6,542 bases of DNA from an uncultured Lachnospiraceae bacterium (GCA_947175305.1 CAMWMO010000095.1:1-6542), one strand, 5' to 3'. Shown: positions 1-6,219, counted from the stretch's first letter. Notes: a model not told the origin generated them from the letters alone. Translations and numbers: made by a program.

Positions 1-72
1 CAGGGAGTTCCCAGACAGGTGATCGATCTTCCGAGGGAGGAGCGGACCAGACAGTTTTTGACAAAATATTGA
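1..72 (+). CDS. Amino acid ABC transporter ATP-binding protein, C-terminal end only
   Basis: Frame 1 is open from the first base and ends at TGA 70-72, giving 23 residues. The tail has the form GVPRQVIDLPREERTRQFL followed by TKY. In polar amino acid ABC ATPases of the GlnQ/HisP/ArtM type, the end of the nucleotide-binding domain reads roughly 'G-P-E-V-F-x-x-P-x-x-E-R-T-R-x-F-L', and the E-R-T-R-x-F-L core is intact here. The protein would be the cytoplasmic ATPase driving uptake of an amino acid. Walker A, signature and Walker B motifs lie outside the window, so the substrate cannot be judged. An intrinsic terminator 11 bases downstream suggests this is the last gene of its operon. Recognition rests on a short but characteristic tail, so confidence is moderate. 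Confidence 0.72.
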   Translation, partial: QGVPRQVIDLPREERTRQFLTKY

Positions 73-82
73 TGGGTTGAGG

Positions 83-111
83 GAGCTTGCCTGAGGGCGG
101 GCTCTTTTTTT
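83..111 (+). terminator. Intrinsic terminator of the ABC transporter operon
   Basis: A 9-bp GC-rich stem (83-91 with 96-104, including two G-T wobbles) closes a 4-base loop TGAG and is followed at once by seven T residues (105-111). It sits 11 bases after the stop codon of the upstream ATPase gene, as expected for Rho-independent termination. Confidence 0.88.
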
Positions 112-118
112 CTGGAGA

Positions 119-268
119 TTATAATGAGAGATAAGCAGACTTGGAATGCTGCGCATCCCAAGTTCGCGTTGCTCGTCATAAGCCGACAATGACAGTCTTA
201 CATGCAAGCATGTATCCTGTCATTATCGCCTTCTGACTCTGCTTATCGCGCAAAATACTACCATTATA
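119..268. repeat. Nested inverted-repeat element, possible structured RNA or MITE-like repeat
   Basis: Non-coding block with several nested dyads. The outer arms are TATAATG (120-126) with CATTATA (262-268), and a perfect 10-bp stem GATAAGCAGA (130-139) with TCTGCTTATC (238-247). Inside lie two hairpins. One is 140-162: CTTGG/CCAAG plus ATGC/GCAT around a TGC loop, with one A-C mismatch. The other is 184-228: CGACAATGACAG with CTGTCATTATCG, one mismatch, topped by TACATGC-AA-GCATGTA at 199-214. The first inner hairpin abuts the outer stem without a gap, giving a three-way-junction fold. ATAAGC (178-183) could also pair with GCTTAT (241-246), an alternative to the outer stem. No open frame of note crosses it. 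Either strand could be the functional one. It could be a leader RNA of the gene at 362, a separate small RNA, or a dispersed palindromic repeat. I do not recognise a named family. Confidence 0.6.
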
Positions 269-301
269 GAGGAAAAGTAGTATAGTATTTGGGGAAAATA
301 C
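252..301. promoter_or_regulatory. Clustered AAAATAC / GTAGTAT / GTATTT repeats, operator-like
   Basis: AAAATAC occurs as a direct repeat at 252-258 and 295-301. Between them lie GTAGTAT (277-283, inverted complement of ATACTAC 255-261) and GTATTT (285-290, inverted complement of AAATAC 296-301, 5-base loop). The cluster ends 60 bases before the start codon of the MotA-like gene, where regulatory sites for it would sit. Weak -10-like strings are present (AATACT 254-259 with TTCTGA 231-236 at 17 bp; TGG-TATGGT at 303-311), but none is convincing. The promoter of the 362-1407 operon is therefore not assigned. Function is inferred from the symmetry and position only. Confidence 0.3.
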
Positions 302-361
302 ATGGTATGGTTTTGGAAAGCAAGGAAGTTAAAATAGAAAAGAGAGTAGGAGGAATGAAGT

Positions 362-877
362 ATGTTTATGGAGATCATAAGTATTTTACTTGGAATTTTT
401 TTGCTGGTGTATGGTTATGGCTATGAAGACGGGTGGGCGCCAGCGTTTACAGCCTTGTTAGATTTCCCATCCCTAATTATTATACTGATATTTATCGTGC
501 CGGTGTTATTTCGGAATGGTGTGTGGCAGGATTTTAAGAGAGCCTGGAAACTTCTGAAAAAAGACTATAGCTGCCATCTGAGTGAACTCAGACGGACGCT
601 GGATGTGGTAGAGATGATGCAGAAACAGGGAATCTATGCGGGAATTATCAGTATGCTGCTTTCAATCATCACAGTGCTGCGTTGTCTCTCTGACTTGGCA
701 AGCTTAGGCCCTAATCTGGCGGTGGCAATTCTGACTATGTTTTATGCTGTAATCTTTGAAATGCTGCTTCTGCCTCTGCAGCTTGAGGTGAAACGCAGGA
801 TCATTGATTACATGGAAGAAGATACGGAAGCGGCAAGTGAGAAGGACGAGACAGGAGCAGAGGAAGGGCAGGTATGA
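362..877 (+). CDS. Compact MotA/TolQ/ExbB-like four-helix membrane protein
   Basis: 171 residues, ATG at 362 preceded by AGGAGG (348-353) with an 8-base gap. Four hydrophobic segments are visible at about 4-20, 36-51, 91-108 and 117-139, with a basic cytoplasmic stretch between helices 2 and 3 and an acidic tail (152-169). The last half resembles the MotA TM3-TM4 unit. S-L-G-P-N-L-A-V-A-I-L-T (114-125) followed by Y128 and L-L-L-P (135-138) matches the MotA pattern 'S-L-G-P-x-M-A-V-A-L-L-T-T-x-Y-G...L-P'. F35-P-S-L-I-I (35-40) resembles the 'P-S-L-L-I-V' start of MotA TM2. True MotA is about 260-290 residues with a cytoplasmic loop of roughly 110 residues; here that loop is only about 40. A glutamate (E133) lies inside the last helix. 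No MotB/ExbD-type partner is in the window. The TGA stop overlaps the ATG of the HTH gene. Homology to the proton-channel superfamily is inferred from motifs; function is unknown, and signalling with the downstream regulator is a guess. Confidence 0.72.
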   Translation: MFMEIISILLGIFLLVYGYGYEDGWAPAFTALLDFPSLIIILIFIVPVLFRNGVWQDFKRAWKLLKKDYSCHLSELRRTLDVVEMMQKQGIYAGIISMLLSIITVLRCLSDLASLGPNLAVAILTMFYAVIFEMLLLPLQLEVKRRIIDYMEEDTEAASEKDETGAEEGQV

Positions 878-1407
878 GGAAACGTGCACTCCGGTGTATC
901 TTAGGAACTGGATATATACTTCTTCTGACGACTTTTCTCTTGTATCAGGCGGGTGTATTTGGTGGAAGACGGGAATGGCAGATAGCGGTGCTGGGGACTT
1001 TGTTTCTAGGTGTCGCGCTGGCTGTGGTTTTGATGCTTTACATTCGCGTGAACGATCAGATCAAGAGGCAGGATGAAAGCCGAAACGGTGAGCTGGTGAC
1101 TGCTGTAGAGTCAAAAGCGGTGCAAAAAGAATCCACCCGGCAAAATTCTGTTGTATCGAGCGGAAGCTATGAGGAAACCTATGCGCATTTTTTGTCGGTT
1201 ATGGAGGTGTGTGCCCTCTCCGAACGGGAACTGGAGGTAGCCTGGCTTCTATACAGAGGCTACACCAACCGGCAGATCGGAGAGGCGCTTTACATCGCCG
1301 AGACGACCGTTAAGAAACACGTTTCCCACATCTACCAGAAAATGGATGTGCAGAGCAGGAAGGAGTTTCGGGCGAAGTTACACTTTGATCCACCCCATAG
1401 CCTCTGA
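874..1407 (+). CDS. Membrane-anchored LuxR/GerE-type HTH transcriptional regulator
   Basis: 177 residues. The ATG at 874 overlaps the upstream stop (ATGA), and AGGAAGG (861-867) lies 6 bases before it, so translational coupling is likely. The N terminus has two hydrophobic helices at about 8-26 and 36-57, with a short polar turn between them (GRREW). A polar linker (about 58-112) follows. The C-terminal domain, about 113-170, is a LuxR/GerE helix-turn-helix: L115-S-E-R-E-L-E-V (115-122) starts the domain, Y130-T-N-R-Q-I-G (130-136) is the scaffold helix, and A142-E-T-T-V-K-K-H-V (142-150) is the DNA-recognition helix, followed by I-Y-Q-K-M-D-V. No receiver domain or ligand domain is present, so any signal must come through the membrane part or the MotA-like partner. 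Predicted role: a membrane-tethered DNA-binding regulator. Targets are unknown; its own promoter region and the convergent transporter genes are candidates. Its last 30 bases overlap the convergent symporter gene. Confidence 0.88.
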   Translation: MRKRALRCILGTGYILLLTTFLLYQAGVFGGRREWQIAVLGTLFLGVALAVVLMLYIRVNDQIKRQDESRNGELVTAVESKAVQKESTRQNSVVSSGSYEETYAHFLSVMEVCALSERELEVAWLLYRGYTNRQIGEALYIAETTVKKHVSHIYQKMDVQSRKEFRAKLHFDPPHSL

Positions 1408-2733
1408 AACAGCAAAAAGCAGTATCAGAATAAGGCAGATGGGAGCGATCCATTTCAACATGACGGTGTAGAATTTCTTCATTTTAAACTTGCCGTTTAC
1501 TTCTATCTCATCATAAATAACCTGTGGCTTGATAAAATACCCGATGCTGATACAGGTCAGGATCGCGACGATGGGCATAAGCACACTGTTGCTGAGGAAA
1601 TCAAAGAAATCCAACAGTCCCATGCCAATGATCTGAAGAAAACTTAAAGCGCCAAACCCCAAAGATACGACTGCGCCCACGATCAGGACATAGATGGTTA
1701 CGATGATCGTGGTTTTCCTGCGGCCCCATTTTAGTTTGTCATTTAAGATAGATACGTTGGTCTCCATCAGGGAGATGGCGGAGGTCAGTGCGGCAAACAG
1801 AACCAAAACGAAGAATACGGATCCGATCAGGCCACCCAATTTCATGCTGTTAAATACCTTGGGAAGCGTGATAAACATCAGAGAGGGCCCCTTGCTTAGC
1901 GCTTCCTCATTTCCACCAGAGAAAACAAAGACGGAGGGAACGATCATCAGACCGGCAAAAAAAGCAATGGCGGTATCGAAGACCTCGATCTGGCGTACCG
2001 ATTTTTCCAGGCTGTCTTCCTTTTTCATATAGGAGCCATAGGTGATCATGATTCCCATGGCAAGGGACATGGAATAGAACAGCTGCCCCATCGCTGCCAA
2101 AACGGTTGTGGCGGAAAAATGCTTAAAGTCTGGAAGCAGGTAATATTTTACGCCCTCCAATGCACCGGGTCTTGTTATGCAGAATATGGCAATACCGATC
2201 GTCAGGACAACCAGAATGGGCATAAGGGTGCAGCTGGCTTTTTCAATGCCCTTCTCCACACCGATGATAACGATCAGGGAGGTGAGGAGGACAAAGACCG
2301 CGAACCAGACTACCGGTTGTACAGGTTCCGTGATAAATTCGGTAAAATACTCATCGCCGGCGGCCGCGGAGACGCTTCCGCTGATAAAGGTGATCAGATA
2401 TTTGATGACCCATCCCCCGATTACACTGTAATAAGGCGTAATGATAAACGGAACCGCACAGGCAAGATAGCCGACGAAGCCGAAACGTTTGTCCAGCTTT
2501 TTAAAAGCGCCCACAGCGCTCAGCCGTGTGTTTCTTCCGAGGGCAACCTCTGTGATCATCAGAGTAAAGCCCAGGGAGACAGCGAGGATCAAATAGATCA
2601 AAATGAAAATACCGCCGCCGTATTTGGCGGCCAGGTAGGGGAACCTCCAAAGATTTCCCAGTCCCACTGCAGAACCTGCAGCAGCCAGAACAAACCCAAG
2701 CTTATTCGAAAATGCACCTCTCTTTTTTTCCAT
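1378..2733 (-). CDS. Sodium-dependent amino acid symporter, NSS (SNF/LeuT) family
   Basis: 451 residues; start ATG at 2733 with AAAGGA (2741-2746) 7 bases upstream. It imports an amino acid with Na+ across the cytoplasmic membrane. The TM1 hallmark G24-L-G-N-L-W-R-F-P (24-32) is present, and G20, A22, V23 and N27 fall at the same numbers as the LeuT sodium-site residues. TM3 carries Y101-Y102, TM6 F219-Y-S-M-S-L (219-224), and TM8 A314-A-L-T-S (314-318), whose T317/S318 match the second sodium site. R30 and D378 match the LeuT outer gate pair R30/D404. D253 in TM7 replaces the LeuT N286 position, and an acidic residue there is reported in chloride-independent bacterial members. The protein stops after the eleventh helix, like the 11-TM MhsT/Tyt1 group (about 445-460 residues). 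Substrate is not determinable; hydrophobic or aromatic amino acids are usual. It lies 35 bases downstream of the MATE gene and probably shares its transcript. No terminator is seen at its 3' end. Confidence 0.95.
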   Translation of the reverse strand: MEKKRGAFSNKLGFVLAAAGSAVGLGNLWRFPYLAAKYGGGIFILIYLILAVSLGFTLMITEVALGRNTRLSAVGAFKKLDKRFGFVGYLACAVPFIITPYYSVIGGWVIKYLITFISGSVSAAAGDEYFTEFITEPVQPVVWFAVFVLLTSLIVIIGVEKGIEKASCTLMPILVVLTIGIAIFCITRPGALEGVKYYLLPDFKHFSATTVLAAMGQLFYSMSLAMGIMITYGSYMKKEDSLEKSVRQIEVFDTAIAFFAGLMIVPSVFVFSGGNEEALSKGPSLMFITLPKVFNSMKLGGLIGSVFFVLVLFAALTSAISLMETNVSILNDKLKWGRRKTTIIVTIYVLIVGAVVSLGFGALSFLQIIGMGLLDFFDFLSNSVLMPIVAILTCISIGYFIKPQVIYDEIEVNGKFKMKKFYTVMLKWIAPICLILILLFAVSEAMGWIKV

Positions 2734-2768
2734 ATCTTCATCCTTTCTGTATTACAATATATTTCTTT

Positions 2769-4136
2769 CTACTGTTCAAACAAATTTTCTCTCGTAATGT
2801 TTTTCAGCCATTTTCTGCTGCGATAATGTCGGATGACCCAGGGCCATTTCACAAACTCGTCGGTGCACAGCAAAAAGTATACCCAAAGAACGGGGAGCTT
2901 GAGCGCGAAGGCAGCAATAAAACCAAGAGGGACTGCGTAGACCCACATATCTATCGTATCGCAGATCAGGCCGAAACGACTGTCCCCGCCGGCTCGGAAT
3001 ACACCTGCGATCAGTGTGGTGTTGACGGCGGCGCCCATGATATAGTAGGTGTTGATAAGCAGCATGTATTTCAGGTAGTGCATGGCCGTTTCGCTCAAGC
3101 TTGCAAAGCGCAGCACGAAGGGGGTGGCAATAAGCACCATCACGCCGCCGATGGCGCCTGTAATGACGGTGAGCTTCATCAGCTTGGAGGCGTATTCTTT
3201 GGCGCGTTCCATATCACCCACACCCATGACGTTTCCCAGCAGGATGCCTCCCGCGCTGGCAGTGCCGAAACAGAGCACAGTGCCGAAGTTCCTGACAACG
3301 ACTACCAGAGAATTGGCTGCCACCGCATCGGAGCCCAGATGTCCCAGAATTACGGAATACATGGAGAAGGCCACGCTCCAGGCCACATCGTTGGCCAGGG
3401 CAGGCACTGAAAGCCTGACAAAGTCCTGCAGCAGGAGTTTATTGCCAAGAAACATATAGGAGAGCTTGAGCTTGATGTCCTTGCTGTAGGCGGAGATAGT
3501 GATACAGCCAAGCAGTTCGATCACGCGGGAAGCAGCGGTGGCGATGGCTACGCCCACAGCGCCCATTTTCGGCGCACCGAACAGGCCGAAGATGAACACG
3601 GCGTTTAAGAAAATATTTAAGGTGAATGCCACCACATTTAAGATCATGGAGACGGTTACCCGTCCGATACTGCGGAGCACTGCCAGATAAACCTCGATAA
3701 TACTCCAGCACAGGTAGGTGACTGTCATCACGCGAAGATATCCGGCGCCGATATCGATCAGTTCCGGATCATTGGTAAAAAGCTGCATCATCAATCGGGG
3801 CGCAAAGAACGCGGCAGCGGAGAAGAACAGGGTGAGAACCAGAGAAAAACGCATAGCGATGCCCTCGATCACCCGGATCGGCTCCAGATCCCCTTTCCCC
3901 CAATACTGTGCGCACAACATGGAAGCGCCTGTTCCCAGACCGTAGTAGATCATAAAGAGGACGCCGGCATAGTTGGCGGCAAGAGATACTGCGGAGATGG
4001 AGGACTGTCCCACATAATTTAACATGATCACGTCGGTAGAGCTCACGGCGGCACTCAAAAGATTCTGAATGACGATCGGGATCACCAGTTTTATGATCTG
4101 CGGATAAAAGGTGTCTTTGGTATTCGTAGGATTCAT
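2769..4136 (-). CDS. MATE family efflux transporter (Na+ or H+ coupled)
   Basis: 455 residues with about 12 membrane helices in two related halves; start ATG at 4136 with GGAGG (4142-4146) 5 bases upstream. MATE proteins export cationic drugs or metabolites in exchange for Na+ or H+. Visible marks: P20 in TM1, then S32-S-T-D-V-I-M-L (32-39) with D35 placed like the TM1 aspartate of NorM; M191-G-A-V-G-V-A-I-A-T (191-200), the family G-A-x-G-x-A-x-A-T motif at the end of the first half; P245-A-L-A-N-D (245-250) in TM7; L267-G-S-D-A-V-A-A-N (267-275); G-V-F-R-A-G-G-D-S-R (378-387) with D385 at the position of the NorM TM10 aspartate. Basic residues at the C terminus (436-449) are cytoplasmic. 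It is the first gene of a probable two-gene operon with the NSS symporter and is divergent from apt. The substrate cannot be read from sequence. Confidence 0.94.
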   Translation of the reverse strand: MNPTNTKDTFYPQIIKLVIPIVIQNLLSAAVSSTDVIMLNYVGQSSISAVSLAANYAGVLFMIYYGLGTGASMLCAQYWGKGDLEPIRVIEGIAMRFSLVLTLFFSAAAFFAPRLMMQLFTNDPELIDIGAGYLRVMTVTYLCWSIIEVYLAVLRSIGRVTVSMILNVVAFTLNIFLNAVFIFGLFGAPKMGAVGVAIATAASRVIELLGCITISAYSKDIKLKLSYMFLGNKLLLQDFVRLSVPALANDVAWSVAFSMYSVILGHLGSDAVAANSLVVVVRNFGTVLCFGTASAGGILLGNVMGVGDMERAKEYASKLMKLTVITGAIGGVMVLIATPFVLRFASLSETAMHYLKYMLLINTYYIMGAAVNTTLIAGVFRAGGDSRFGLICDTIDMWVYAVPLGFIAAFALKLPVLWVYFLLCTDEFVKWPWVIRHYRSRKWLKNITRENLFEQ

Positions 4137-4172
4137 GAAAGCCTCCGTATTATTTTTGCGTAAAGTGATAAC

Positions 4173-4201
4173 ATCTTAATATAATCCGGGGGGAATGTCA
4201 A
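4173..4201 (-). promoter_or_regulatory. Sigma-A-like promoter of the MATE-symporter operon
   Basis: Reading the - strand, a perfect -35 box TTGACA (4201-4196) is followed after 17 bases by TAAGAT (4178-4173), four of six matches to TATAAT. Transcription would start near 4166, about 30 bases before the MATE start codon. The spacer contains a run of six C residues next to the -35 box. No operator dyad was found here. Confidence 0.68.
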
Positions 4202-4225
4202 TCTGCTGTTTTGCATTTCTTGTGA

Positions 4226-4254
4226 TTGTTATTTATGCAGAAGAGTGTTATAGT
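4226..4254 (+). promoter_or_regulatory. Sigma-A-like promoter of the apt-permease operon
   Basis: TTGTTA (4226-4231) and TATAGT (4249-4254) are separated by exactly 17 bases. The expected start site is near 4261, leaving an untranslated leader of about 49 bases, too short for a purine riboswitch. It is back-to-back with the MATE promoter; the two -35 boxes are about 24 bases apart. Confidence 0.66.
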
Positions 4255-4309
4255 AAAAGATGTGTTAACGTGGCAGAAGATTATTTGACAATAGAGTGGG
4301 GGAAAGCGA

Positions 4310-4834
4310 ATGAAAAAGATGGAAGAGTATGTGCGTAGTATTCCTGACTTTCCGGAGAAAGGGATCGTATTCCGCGATGTGACCAGTGTGCTGCAGGATG
4401 CGGACGGACTGGAATTGGCGATCGACTCGATGAAGAAGATGCTTGAGGACATTGACTTTGATGTTGTCGTGGGGACAGAGTCGAGGGGCTTTATCTTCGG
4501 GGTGCCCATCGCCTACTCCTTACATAAAGGATTCGTGCCGGTGAGAAAGAAAGGAAAGCTTCCCCTGGAGACGATTTCCAAAGAATATGATCTGGAATAT
4601 GGAAGCGCGGTGGTAGAGATGCACCGGGATTCTATCAAACCGGGCCAGAAGGTGGTGGTGGTCGATGATCTGATCGCTACAGGAGGCACGATTGAGGCAA
4701 GCATTCAGATGATCGAAGAGCTGGGCGGCGAAGTAGTTAAGGTGATCTTCCTTATGGAACTGGCCGGATTAAAGGGCAGGGAGCGCCTGAAGAACTACGA
4801 CGTGGACAGCGTCATCATCTATGAAGGAAAATAA
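4310..4834 (+). CDS. apt: Adenine phosphoribosyltransferase
   Basis: 174 residues, the usual size for bacterial Apt. It is a cytoplasmic enzyme that joins adenine and PRPP to give AMP and pyrophosphate (purine salvage). The N terminus I11-P-D-F-P-E-K-G-I (11-19) followed by F21-R-D-V-T (21-25) is the typical adenine-specific hood signature. E57-S-R-G-F-I-F-G (57-64) and V78-R-K-K-G-K-L-P (78-85) are standard Apt blocks. V115-V-V-V-D-D-L-I-A-T-G-G-T (115-127) is the PRPP-binding loop, with both acidic residues D119-D120. Start chosen at ATG 4310, with GGGGGA (4298-4303) 6 bases upstream; the internal ATG at codon 4 has a poorer site. It is first in a two-gene operon, 26 bases before the purine permease start. 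In many Firmicutes apt sits between recJ and relA, so pairing with a permease here is a different arrangement. Confidence 0.97.
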   Translation: MKKMEEYVRSIPDFPEKGIVFRDVTSVLQDADGLELAIDSMKKMLEDIDFDVVVGTESRGFIFGVPIAYSLHKGFVPVRKKGKLPLETISKEYDLEYGSAVVEMHRDSIKPGQKVVVVDDLIATGGTIEASIQMIEELGGEVVKVIFLMELAGLKGRERLKNYDVDSVIIYEGK

Positions 4835-4848
4835 AATCTTATGAGAAA

Positions 4849-4853
4849 AGGAG
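4849..4853 (+). promoter_or_regulatory. Ribosome binding site deciding the permease start
   Basis: AGGAG at 4849-4853 lies 7 bases before ATG 4861, a normal spacing, but only 4 bases before the adjoining in-frame GTG 4858. This favours ATG 4861 over the one-codon-longer GTG start. Confidence 0.7.
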
Positions 4854-4860
4854 AAATGTG

Positions 4861-6219
4861 ATGTTAGAAAAATGGTTTAAACTCAAGGAGAATAACACTA
4901 GCATCAAGACCGAAGTGGTTGCCGGCGTTACCACATTTATGACGATGGCATACATTTTGGCAGTTAACCCGTCTATCCTGTCTGCTTCGGGCATGGACAG
5001 CCAGGCAATCTTGATGGCGACGGCGCTCGCTTCGTTCATTGGTACGATTGCGATGGCATTTTTGGCGAATTATCCGTTCGCGCTGGCGCCGGGGCTGGGA
5101 CTTAATGCCTATTTTGCTTACACAGTGTGTGGCGCTATGGGTTATTCCTGGCAGATCGCGCTGCTCGCAGTCTTTGCGGAGGGCCTGATCTTTATTGTTC
5201 TCTCCGTAACGAACGTGCGCGAGGCCATTTTTAATGCGATTCCGATCCAGTTAAAAAGAGGCGTGTCGGTAGGTATCGGCCTGTTTGTGGCTTTCATAGG
5301 TTTTCAGAACGCCGGATTGATCGTAAACTCGGATTCCACATTGGTGACGGTAATAGACTTTACGGCGGATTTCCATACAGCCGGTATTTGTGCCGTGCTG
5401 GCTGTGATCGGTACTTTCATTATCGCGATCTTACATATCAAAGGAATAAAGGGTTCCATCCTGATCGGTATTTTTGCAACCTGGATCCTCGGAATCCTTT
5501 GTCAGCTGCCAGGACTTTATACGGTGACACCTGAGGCGGGCTACTATTCTCTGCTTCCGTCCTGGAGCAGCTTCAGTCTGGGAGCGATCGGTCTGACCTT
5601 TGGCAAATGTTTTACGGCTGATTTCTCTTCGATAAGGATTCTGGATTTTGTGGTAATTGTATTTGCGTTCCTGTTCGTGGATATCTTTGATACGTTGGGG
5701 ACTCTGATCGGCTGTGCCAATAAGGCAAACATGCTGGATAAAGAAGGAAAGCTGCCCCGTATCAAACAGGCGCTTCTGGCGGATGCGGTGGCAACCAGTG
5801 CAGGTGCGATACTCGGTACTTCCACCACGACTACCTTCGTGGAGAGCTCCGCGGGTGTGGCTGAGGGGGGACGGACAGGCCTTGCCTCTGTGGTGACGGG
5901 TCTGTTATTCCTGGTATCCGTATTCCTGGCACCGATCTTTATAACGATTCCGGGCTTTGCCACAGCACCGGCTCTGCTGTTTGTCGGTTTCCTGATGATC
6001 ACGGCAGTGACACAGATTGATTTCAACAATCTGACAGAGGCGATTCCCGCTTATCTGTGCCTGCTGGCTATGCCTCTGATGTACAGTATTTCTGATGGTA
6101 TTGCTGTAGGAGTCATCTCTTATGTGGTGATCAATCTGGCGTGCGGTAAGGCGAAGAAGATTACACCTCTTATGTATGTGCTGGCAGTATTGTTTGTGTG
6201 CAAATATATTTTCCTCTAA
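4861..6219 (+). CDS. NCS2 family purine permease, AzgA/PbuG type
   Basis: 452 residues from ATG 4861 (GTG 4858 would add one). A polytopic inner-membrane protein that imports purine bases (adenine, hypoxanthine or guanine) with protons. The N-terminal signature T16-E-V-V-A-G-V-T-T-F-M-T-M-A-Y-I (17-32 region) and P37-S-I-L are typical of the AzgA-like branch. P77-G-L-G-L-N-A-Y-F (77-85) is the half-helix of the first repeat. F272-V-D-I-F-D-T-L-G-T-L (272-282) is the conserved TM8 block with acidic D274 and D277. G319-T-S-T-T-T-T-F-V-E-S-S-A-G-V (319-333) followed by G336-G-R-T-G-L is the TM10 signature with E328. These separate AzgA/PbuG from the UraA/xanthine branch of NCS2. Coupling with apt in one operon suggests adenine as an important substrate, but that is inference. 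There is no purine riboswitch in front of it. Confidence 0.94.
   Translation: MLEKWFKLKENNTSIKTEVVAGVTTFMTMAYILAVNPSILSASGMDSQAILMATALASFIGTIAMAFLANYPFALAPGLGLNAYFAYTVCGAMGYSWQIALLAVFAEGLIFIVLSVTNVREAIFNAIPIQLKRGVSVGIGLFVAFIGFQNAGLIVNSDSTLVTVIDFTADFHTAGICAVLAVIGTFIIAILHIKGIKGSILIGIFATWILGILCQLPGLYTVTPEAGYYSLLPSWSSFSLGAIGLTFGKCFTADFSSIRILDFVVIVFAFLFVDIFDTLGTLIGCANKANMLDKEGKLPRIKQALLADAVATSAGAILGTSTTTTFVESSAGVAEGGRTGLASVVTGLLFLVSVFLAPIFITIPGFATAPALLFVGFLMITAVTQIDFNNLTEAIPAYLCLLAMPLMYSISDGIAVGVISYVVINLACGKAKKITPLMYVLAVLFVCKYIFL

Noticed and set aside
1363..1410. Possible hairpin AGTTTC/GAAAC as terminator between the convergent genes
   Set aside because: Only about five A/T-rich pairs with a long loop and no T-run on either strand.
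2119..2826. A 235-codon open frame on the + strand antisense to the symporter
   Set aside because: Polar, repetitive D/N/Q/G-rich translation typical of antisense to a membrane protein. It straddles the symporter-MATE junction and has no recognisable domain.
2712..3410. A 232-codon open frame on the + strand antisense to the MATE gene
   Set aside because: Its composition (rich in H, D, Q, G, with no domain pattern) is what the reverse complement of hydrophobic codons gives. The MATE gene on the other strand has clear family motifs and a ribosome site.
4285..4290. A perfect TTGACA in the apt leader as an additional promoter
   Set aside because: With 17-bp spacing, the -10 position would fall on the apt start codon (4308-4313) and does not resemble TATAAT.
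4261..4309. Purine riboswitch in front of apt or the permease
   Set aside because: The apt leader is only about 49 bases and the apt-permease gap 26 bases, both too short for the roughly 70-base aptamer plus expression platform. The conserved junction sequences are not seen.
5544..6029. A 161-codon open frame on the - strand inside the permease gene
   Set aside because: Shadow of the permease coding frame; no ribosome site and no recognisable motif.
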